The notes under the pieces: model-generated
What the model was told of the DNA's origin: nothing
The model's input: only the letters and a program-made list of their open reading frames with translations
Database searches by the model: none
Translations under genes and position numbers: made by a program
From: Parvularia atlantis
Lineage: Eukaryota; Opisthokonta; Rotosphaerida
DNA: 12,142 nucleotides
Assembly (NCBI GenBank): GCA_943704415.1
Contig: CALSCO010001861.1
Span: forward strand, 1-12,142
Direction: 5' to 3'
In this document: piece by piece, positions 1 to 6,600 of the stretch
How positions within the stretch are numbered: position 1 is the first letter of the stretch
Layout: the number at the start of each line of letters is the position of its first letter

Positions 1-849
1 TGTACCAGTTGCGGTTGCTGCGTGCGCCGTGTGAGACACGCGAGTGAGCACGACGCGCGCCAACGCACCGGTAGTACAGCACCGTGCTCGGCAGGACCGT
101 GAGCGTGGCCATCGCGGTCGCCGTGGCCGAGCGCGTCGCAGAGACGGTGGATGAGGCGGTGGCAGATGCGGTGGGCGGCACGGGCGTCGGTGCTGCGGCA
201 ACGCGATCAGCATCAGCGGCACAAAACGCGCCGAGCGGTCTCACCGAGGGGTGCAGGGCACAGCGTTGGGCCGTTTCCGTTCGGCGGGGAGTTGATAGCT
301 TCGTCGTTGATCGTGAGGGCGAGGCGCACACCCAGACAGGCGGCGGAACGCACCGAGCGACGTGGCGACGCGCCCACCGCAACAGAAGAACTCAGACGTC
401 GGCACGCCCGTGCTATCCACGTAGACGTTGTAGCTATCCCAGTCGATCGGGTAGTAGTTGGCCGGCCGCGCGACTGAGCACGATCCGCAGCCCTCGCCTC
501 CAGGCGTGCCGTATCCCGAGTCGTAGTACGGCACGCCGTCGAGCTGGCTCACAGCCTTGAACGAGAGAGCAGGGTTGCTGCCAGCCAAGTACGGTACTTG
601 TGTGAAGCGCCAGCTCGGATTGGCGCAGCGGCTCAGGTTGAATGCGACCGGGTCCAGCGCGCCGTCGACGTAGCGCTGCACCGTCGTTGTAAAGAAGCCG
701 TCAAGCTTCAAGTTGTAGTAGACGTTGATCGTGCCGTACGTCTGCGCAGCGGCCTCGCGCGGCGCCACGCCCAGCATCACGGCGGCGAGCACGAGCAGCG
801 GCACCACGGCAAGGGCCCAGGACGGGCGGCGCGACGCGGCAGGCGGCAT
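1..849 (-). CDS. Secreted protein with Ser/Thr-rich stalk, partial at the left edge, unknown function
   Basis: The product is exported. I join four minus-strand exons: 849-354, 298-245, 192-69 and 17-1 (runs on past the edge). The three introns (55, 52, 51 nt) all begin GTGCG or GTGAG, end AG and contain CTCAC or CTGAT; phases agree, giving 230 codons in the window. Residues 1-35 are a signal peptide: RRPSW, then a hydrophobic core, then EAAA before QTYG. The mature part has six cysteines (including GCGSC and FCCGG), an NLS sequon and many Tyr residues. Residues about 184-222 form a Thr/Ala/Ser/Pro-rich stalk that could be O-glycosylated. The start was chosen because it is the Met directly before the signal peptide; in-frame Mets further upstream lie in the preceding gene and beyond a splice acceptor. 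I do not recognise the family. It could be an adhesion or surface protein, but that is inference. Confidence 0.7.
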
Positions 850-895
850 CGGGGACGACCGGCGGAGGCTGTGTGACACAAAAAAGAAAGCGGTC
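850..895 (-). promoter_or_regulatory. 46-bp gap carrying a 3' splice acceptor before the secreted-protein gene
   Basis: On the minus strand, CTGAC (903-899) is followed by a tract ctttcttttttgtgt and then CACAG ending at 869, 19 nt before the ATG at 849. This is a complete branch-site, polypyrimidine and acceptor arrangement. It fits a leader intron whose donor lies inside the neighbouring gene, or a trans-splice acceptor. The CTGAC overlaps the last two codons of the upstream gene, directly before its TAA. Most coding introns in this window have no comparable T-tract. Confidence 0.5.
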
Positions 896-2584
896 TTAGT
901 CAGCATATCTACATCGCAGCAACGTTTCATTGTCAAGCGCGGTCACTACGCATGCGCCGACGGCGTCGCTCGTTGTCGACAGCGCGAGACCTTGCGCGGC
1001 GCTGCTGTGAGCCAGCGGCAGCACGCGCACACGCGTGACGCAACTGGTCACGCTCGGGTGCTGCGCGGCCGCCGCGATGCCCGTCGTGAGCTCGTCCATG
1101 TCGATCACGAGCCCGCCGAGGACGAGCGAGTTGCGCTGGGACGCGGGCCAGATGTCCTGCTTGCCCTCCATCACCAAGTCGACGTCGATCTCCTCGGGGC
1201 CGAGCACGGGCGAGCGCTGGCCGGGCGCGAGGGCCGGCGCGGGCGCGGTGGCGGTCGCGATCGGGGCGTGTGCGGCGGCGCTGGTGCTGCTGTCGACCGA
1301 GCCGTGGTTGTGGTCCTCGCTGGCCGCGCACGGGCCGAAGCGGTACGAGGCGTAGACGGACGGGCGGAAGAAGGCGAGGATGGTGCCGATGGTCTGCGCG
1401 GCGCGTGCACGTCAGCAGCGGCACAGTGCGGCGGCGCGGGCCTGGGCGCGCACAAAGGTGCCGAGGGCAGCGAGCGCGTGGAAGATCCTGCGCGCGCGGC
1501 CGTGGTCAGCACACAAAGGGGGGATTAACGCGCACGCGCACCAGAAGCGGAGGCCGAGCCCGGCCGCGACACCAAAGAGCGCGGCGCCGACGAGGCTGGT
1601 GACGAGCAGGCGGAAGGTGTTGCGGGTGAGGCGGCGCTGCAGCTGGGCCATGTGCACGTCCTGCGGGCGCATCGTGCCCTTGGTCTTGCTGCCGTTGCTG
1701 CCACTGCCGTTGCCGCCACCGCCGCCGCCGCCGTTGCCGCCGTTGCTGCTGCCGCTGCCCTCGCTGTGGTTGAAGACAAGGCTCTTGTGCACGACCATGC
1801 GCAGGCGCCACGTGAGCAGCGCGAGCGTCGCGGCCTGCAGGCCTTGGAAGAAGCACGCGCAGATCCAGGCCGCGACGAGGAAGCGCTCGCGCTGGGCGTC
1901 GGCGTCGGGCCCTGGCGGCGTCACGTTGGGCAGTATCGCAGCGAAGGTGACGGCGCAGGCGCAGTGCAGCAGCGTCTCGGCCACGCACAGCCACACCGAC
2001 AGCCGCAGCGCCGTCTTATAGCGTGACGCGTGCGAGCGCTGTGTCGCCGTCGGGCCCGTCGGGTAGAACGCGCCGAGGGTGACGCCGAGCGTGCGCACGA
2101 GGTGCGCGTGGATGCCGACGGCGAGCGCGGCCGACGCGACCATCGTCGTCGCGAGCAGCACGAGCAGGGCCGGCGCGCTTCGTCCGACGCCCGCATCTGG
2201 CCAGGCAACGAGCACGCCGAGCAACGCGACCCATCCGGTGAGCCACAGCGTATAGGCGGCGCGGAGCGGCAGCGGGCTGCGGTCGGTGCGGCGCGCCTGG
2301 CCGAGCACGAGCTCGACGGTGGCGAGGACGTAGATCACGAACCAGACGAGCACGAGCGCGCGGTGCGCGACCTGCTGCAGCGCGCAGCTGCCACGGGCGC
2401 CGTGCGCGTGAGCAGCCCGCGCAGCACGAGAGGCACGACGCACGGGAGCGGCGTGAAGACGAAGAGGTCGTCGGCTGGCGGCGGCAACGGGACCCGCGCT
2501 GTCAGCTTTCTAATCGTGTGCGCGTTGCTAGGGGCTTCGTGTGGACGCACCGCGGAGGCCCGGGGCGCAGCCGGCGTCGCTCAT
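896..2584 (-). CDS. Seven-transmembrane protein with GPCR-like topology, family unassigned
   Basis: An integral membrane protein of 480 residues. Minus-strand exons are 2584-2551, 2474-2444, 2387-1542, 1487-1454 and 1393-896 (stop TAA). The introns are 76, 56, 54 and 60 nt with house-style GTGCG donors and CAG acceptors, and phases agree throughout. Hydrophobic helices fall near residues 33-51, 66-84, 94-114, 148-174, 191-213, 280-300 and 306-326. Loops 1-2, 3-4 and 5-6 are basic, and loop 4-5 holds an NVT sequon (176-178), which implies N-terminus outside and a cytoplasmic tail, as in GPCRs. Loop 5-6 contains a Gly/Asn/Ser tract with seven consecutive Gly. The tail (about 330-480) is Ala/Ser-rich, then partly acidic (GPEEIDVDLV). 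The start ATG follows CGCACC and opens an 11-codon first exon. I see no diagnostic receptor motif; the seven-helix count is a by-eye estimate. The last 50 or so residues are less certain because the next gene's acceptor signal sits at the stop. Confidence 0.72.
1688..1759 (-). repeat. Low-complexity GGN/AGC tract encoding Gly/Asn/Ser linker
   Basis: A run of GGN-type codons (seen as GCC/GTT repeats on the plus strand) encodes residues about 232-255 of the seven-helix protein, including seven consecutive glycines. It lies in the predicted cytoplasmic loop between helices 5 and 6. It is in frame and flanked by convincing coding sequence, so I read it as a translated flexible linker. Confidence 0.75.
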
Positions 2585-2945
2585 GGTGCGCGGGGCGGCG
2601 GCGTGCGGTGACGTGCGGTGCTCTTGGGCGGTGAGGCGGAAAGACGGCTTTTGTTGTGCGAGCGCGATCAGAGATGGCGATTGCAGATCGTGGCAGGACG
2701 CTGCTCTCGGCTGCCGTTGCGCCGCGACGCGCGGGGGCGGCGGAATGCGTTGTCAAGTGCGATCTGCGCCCCGCCGCCGTGTGGGCACGCGATTTGCTCT
2801 CGTTGGCTGCCGCCGCAGCGCGCCGACGAGGCCCATAGATCGGGTGCAGAAGCACAGTCACGCAAGCAAACCGTACAGGCGACAGCGGCGCGCACACGGC
2901 AGCAGTACGCAGCGCACACAGCAGCGCGGCAGCAGAGGCAGGAGG
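2585..2945. other. Intergenic region, 361 bp, upstream of the seven-helix gene
   Basis: No convincing exon was found on either strand; the open frames here are Arg/Ala/Ser-rich translations of GC-rich DNA with no family resemblance. It should hold the 3' untranslated region of the 98-residue gene and the promoter and leader of the seven-helix gene, both on the minus strand. A weak possible leader acceptor (CTCAC then CCAAG) lies 38 nt before the ATG at 2584. No TATA box or AATAAA is evident. Confidence 0.5.
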
Positions 2946-3242
2946 TCAGTCGATGCCGTAGCGCTCCTCGAGAAAGTCGCGGAACGAGGCCTCGTCCGCG
3001 AACGACGCGCGGCACAGGAAGCTGCGCAGGCCGTTGCGCGCCATCACCTCGAACAGGATGTTGTCGGCCCGGTCGACGCTCGGCAGCAGCACGAGCTCGA
3101 CAAAGAGCCACGCGAGCTCCGGGTCGGCGAACGAGCCGCGATACTTGAGGTGGAAGTCGCCGCTCTTGCCGCCGCTCGCGCCCGTCCCCTCGGCCAGGAA
3201 GCGCGTGTGCACCACGATCCGCTGCGGGTCCATTGCGCCCAT
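2946..3242 (-). CDS. Small conserved-looking protein of 98 residues, unrecognised
   Basis: A single coding exon from ATG 3242 to TGA 2946. The product begins MGAMDPQRIVVHTRF and ends FLEERYGID. It has no signal peptide or membrane segment. The composition is balanced, with acidic and aromatic residues (DFHLKYRG, ELAWLFVELVLLP, FRDFLEERYG), unlike the Arg/Ala-rich shadow frames nearby, so I take it as a real soluble alpha/beta-type protein. A CACGCAG acceptor-like signal ends 4 nt before the ATG, with CTGAT (3286-3282) upstream and a GTGAGG donor candidate at 3327 (81 nt intron); the second Met (3233) is an alternative start. An upstream coding exon cannot be excluded. It is transcribed head-to-head with the acetyl-CoA carboxylase gene. 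I cannot assign a family. Confidence 0.55.
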   Translation of the reverse strand: MGAMDPQRIVVHTRFLAEGTGASGGKSGDFHLKYRGSFADPELAWLFVELVLLPSVDRADNILFEVMARNGLRSFLCRASFADEASFRDFLEERYGID

Positions 3243-3355
3243 CCCTCTGCGTGCACCGCGGCCGCGCCGCGCCGCGCCCCGATCAGCGCGCTCGCGAACG
3301 GTGCAGGAAGAGGACATCGCGCCTCACCGCGCGGCCTACAACCCACTAGCAAAGT

Positions 3356-3361
3356 CACGTG
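3356..3361. promoter_or_regulatory. CACGTG E-box, copy 1
   Basis: A palindromic CACGTG preceded by T (TCACGTG), directly followed by the palindrome GCATGC, in the divergent promoter. CACGTG is the core bound by many bHLH factors, and in budding yeast a related element (Ino2/Ino4) controls lipid-synthesis genes including the carboxylase. Function here is inference. Confidence 0.35.
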
Positions 3362-3441
3362 CATGCATTGGGGTGTCACCGTTCTCGCGCGTTCGCCTTC
3401 TCCTCGGGCTCTGGCCGCGCGTGCTGTGTGCTGGCTGCCCC

Positions 3442-3462
3442 GTGGCTGTGGCTGTGGCTGTG
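3442..3462. repeat. Short GTGGCT tandem repeat
   Basis: Three copies of GTGGCT followed by GTG, in the divergent intergenic region. Simple repeat with no evident role. Confidence 0.8.
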
Positions 3463-3496
3463 CTCGCCCGCTGCGGCGTGCTCGCTGCCCGTGCGT

Positions 3497-3502
3497 CACG
3501 TG
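3497..3502. promoter_or_regulatory. CACGTG E-box, copy 2
   Basis: A second TCACGTG, about 140 bp from the first and in the same orientation of the flanking T. It lies inside the candidate leader intron that begins at 3491, so it may be transcribed and removed. Confidence 0.35.
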
Positions 3503-3637
3503 TGCTGTGAGTGGCGTGACGCGGACACGCCCGCGCTGTTCGCAGCATGTCGTGTCGCTGCGCGTTCTCACGGGTCGCATGCTCTCACGCCGCCCGCCCC
3601 GCTTCGCAGCAGCAGCGGCGGCAAGCGGCAGCAGACG

Positions 3638-6600
3638 ATGTCGGCCGAGTCGCTCGTTGGCTTCGGCGTGGCCGCGCGCCCCGAGGGCAAGGCGCCCGCG
3701 CCGGGTGGCTCCGTGGCCGAGTTTGTCAAGGAGCACGGCGGCACCAAGGTCATCGAGAAGGTGCGGCGCGCCTCCACCGCGACGCCGGGCGGCTGCGGCG
3801 CGACGTCGTGTGGCTGCTGCTGCTGCTGCTGCTGCTCGCGACGGCGCGACGGACGTCCGCGTGGCCGCCCAGCCCGCTCCAGCAGCGCGATGCTGACACC
3901 AAGCCGCGCATAGGTGCTGATCGCCAACAACGGCATCGCGGCCGTCAAGGGCATCCGCTCCATCCGCAAGTGGGCGTACGAGACGTTCGGCAACGAGCGC
4001 GCGATCGAGTTCACGGTCATGGCCACGCCGCAGGACCTCAACGCCAACGCCGACTACATCCGCATGGCCGACAGCTACGTCGAGGTCCCCGGCGGCTCCA
4101 ACAACAACAACTACGCCAACGTCGAGCTGATCGTCGAGATTGCCGAGCGCCTCGGCGTGCACGTGCGTTCTCCTGTGGCGTGGCTGGTCTTTGCTCGTCG
4201 TGGCTGGTGCTAATCTGCCTGTCTTTTTTTGCTGCTCGCTCTCGTTTCTTCTGTTGGTCGCTCTCGCCTTCTGTCGATCTTTTCCATCACGCTTCTTGCT
4301 CCTGCCCGCTCTCGCCTCGCCTCACGCCTTCTCGTCTTGCCTCACTGCTTCTCGCTCTCGCCGTCACTTTGCTCACCATACACGCACGGCAACGCGCAGG
4401 GCGTGTGGGCCGGATGGGGGCACGCATCGGAGAACCCCAAGCTGCCCGACTCGCTCGCGGCCGCCGGCATCGCCTTCCTCGGTCCGCCCGGCTCGGCCAT
4501 GCGCGCCCTCGGCGACAAGATCTCGTCCACCATCGTCGCCCAGTCGGCCCAGGTGCCCTGCATGCCCTGGTCCGGCGACGGCCTCGTTGTCGACACGGCC
4601 ACGCTCATCAACGGCACCGTCGCCGACGTGCCCGCCGACATCTACCAGAAGGCCTGCGTGACCGACGCCGAGGCACGCCGCTCGCCGCACACGCCTGCGT
4701 ATGCACGCTCACACACGGCGTGCCGCAGACGGGGCTCGCCGCGGCCAACCGCATCGGTTTCCCCGTCATGGTCAAGGCGTCCGAGGGCGGCGGCGGCAAG
4801 GGCATCCGCAAGGTCGAGTCGGCGGACCAGTTTGCGTCGCTCTTCCTGCAGGTGCGCGTCGCGACTTCCTCGGCCTGGCGCACTGGTCTCACAGGCCGCG
4901 TGTGCGCGCACACAGGTCCAGGGCGAAGTGCCCGGCTCGCCCATCTTTGTCATGAAGCTCGCCGGCAACGCGCGCCACCTTGAGGTGCAGCTGCTCGCGG
5001 ACCAGTACGGCCAGGCCATCTCCATCTTCGGCCGCGACTGCTCCGTCCAGCGCCGCCACCAAAAGATCATTGAGGAGGCGCCCGTGACCGTGTGCTCGCA
5101 GGACAAGTGCAACCAGCTCGAGCAGGCCGCCGTGCGCCTCGCGCACCTCGTCGGCTACGCGTCCGTCGGCACGGTCGAGTACCTGTACAACTACGAGGAC
5201 GACTCGTTCTACTTCCTCGAGCTCAACCCGCGCCTGCAGGTCGAGCACCCGACGACCGAGATGGTCTCGGGCGTCAACCTGCCCGCGGCGCAGCTGCAGG
5301 TGCGGCCTTCGACGTGCGCATTGTTGTGCGCTGACACACGCCACGCAGGTCGCCATGGGCATACCGCTGCACCGCATCCGCGACGTGCGCGTGCTGTACG
5401 GCCTCGACCCCAAGGGCACAAGCGAGATCGACTTTGCCTTCAAGAACCCCGAGAGGTGTGCCGCGCTCGCTTGTCGCTGCCCCACGTCGCTCACACGCCA
5501 ACGCAGCGCGCTCAAGCAGCAGCGGCCGCATCCGAAGGGCCACGTCATCGCTGTGCGCATCACGGCCGAGAACCCCGAGGCCGGTGCGCGAGCCGGCAAC
5601 CCGTGGCACAGCACACCGACTGACGTGCGCCACGCAGGCTTCAAGCCGAGCTCGGGCGCGATGCAGGAGCTCAACTTCCGCTCGTCCAACAACGTCTGGG
5701 GCTACTTCTCGGTCGGCGTGTCGGGCGGCCTGCACGAGTTTGCCGACTCGCAGGTGCGGCGAGCGGCCGCGCGTCGTGCCTGGCACGCGCGCTCACCGTC
5801 GCGACCAGTTTGGCCACATCTTCGCGTACGGCGAGAACCGCCCGCAGGCGCGGCGCAACATGGTCGTGGCGCTCAAGGAGATCTCGATCCGCGGCGATTT
5901 CCGCACGACGGTCGAGTATCTCATCCGGTGCGCCGCTGCCTCGCCTCGCACCCGCACTGCGCCGTCCTTACGCGTGCCACCGTGCAGCCTGCTTGAGACT
6001 GAAGCGTTCGAGCGCAACGTGTTCAACACGGGCTGGCTCGACACGCTCATCCGCGACAAGCTCACGGCCGAGCGCCCAGACCCGATCGTCGCCGTCATCT
6101 GCGGCGCGCTCTACCGTGCGGACCAGATGTGCCAGCAGCGCCTGGAGGAGTACAAGCGCATGCTCGCCAAGTGCGCCCGCGGCCCACCCTGCTTTTGCAC
6201 ACTCACCCAACGACGCGCGCTTGCACCAGGGGCCAGTCGCCCAGCCACGAGCTGCTGCGCACTGACTTCAATGTCGAGATCATCTACGACAACGTCAAGT
6301 ACTCGTTCACATCGACCCAGAGCGGCCCGCACGGCTACACGCTCTTCATCAACGGCTCCGTGGTCGAGGTCAATGCGCGCAAGCTTAGCGACGGCGGCCT
6401 GCTCATCCAGCTCGACGGCAAAAGCCACGTGACCTACGCCAAGGAGGACGTGGCGTCGACGCGCCTCATGATCGACGGCAAGACGGTGCGCGGCGTGGTC
6501 ACGCTGCCGTTTGCTCAGCTGATGCCGCGATGTCGCAGTGCGTGCTTGAGAAGGAGAACGACCCGACCAAGCTGCGCTCGCCCTCGCCCGGCAAGGTGCG

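Larger units (their letters stand above)
3243..3637. promoter_or_regulatory. Divergent intergenic region between the 98-residue gene and acetyl-CoA carboxylase
   Basis: These 395 bp must hold both promoters and both leaders. I see two TCACGTG E-box motifs, a short GTGGCT repeat, and candidate leader introns on each side. For the carboxylase, GTGCGT at 3491 pairs with CGCAG ending 3545 (55 nt, the usual intron size here), and a second acceptor CGCAG ends 3609 behind CTCAC (3583-3587). No TATA box is evident. An ATG at 3547 is out of frame with the carboxylase and would act as an upstream ATG if it stays in the mRNA. Confidence 0.5.
3638..6170 (+). other. ACC1: Biotin carboxylase segment of ACC (exons 1-10)
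   Basis: Exons: 3638-3760, 3914-4162, 4400-4672, 4729-4851, 4916-5299, 5349-5455, 5507-5583, 5638-5753, 5809-5927, 5988-6170. The ATP-grasp biotin carboxylase starts at [13 protein letters not shown] (residue 42). Visible motifs are the glycine-rich loop [10 protein letters not shown] (231-240), [27 protein letters not shown], and the catalytic [14 protein letters not shown], in which E358, N360 and R362 correspond to E288, N290 and R292 of the E. coli enzyme. The segment finishes with [15 protein letters not shown] and GWLDTLI. It carboxylates the biotin arm using ATP and bicarbonate. Confidence 0.95.

Noticed and set aside
1031-1080. An extra intron in the tail of the seven-helix gene (GTGACC to AGCAG, 50 nt)
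   Set aside because: The branch-like CTCAC is only a few nt from the AG, and the resulting tail is Arg-rich shadow sequence; the unspliced reading is more protein-like.
354-2584. The seven-helix and secreted genes as one fused gene
   Set aside because: Joining the house-style donor at 1030 to the acceptor at 869 is out of phase with the signal-peptide frame, and the downstream start has a classic cleavable signal peptide.
3547-3637. ATG at 3547 as the carboxylase start
   Set aside because: It is 91 nt upstream and out of frame, and no acceptable intron rescues the frame; probably lies in a leader or leader intron.
3814-3834. (CTG)7 as a coding homopolymer repeat
   Set aside because: It lies in intron 1; removing it joins VIEK to VLIANNG exactly as in other carboxylases.
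2541-3896. A 451-codon open frame on the plus strand spanning the intergenic regions
   Set aside because: It is Arg/Ala/Pro-rich, overlaps the reverse-strand 98-residue gene and the carboxylase first exon in another frame, and resembles no family; typical shadow of GC-rich DNA.
4658-4728. Intron 3 as an ordinary GT-AG intron from 4658
   Set aside because: It would delete five residues that yeast and animal enzymes keep; the GC donor gives the exact family length. Minor alternative use remains possible.
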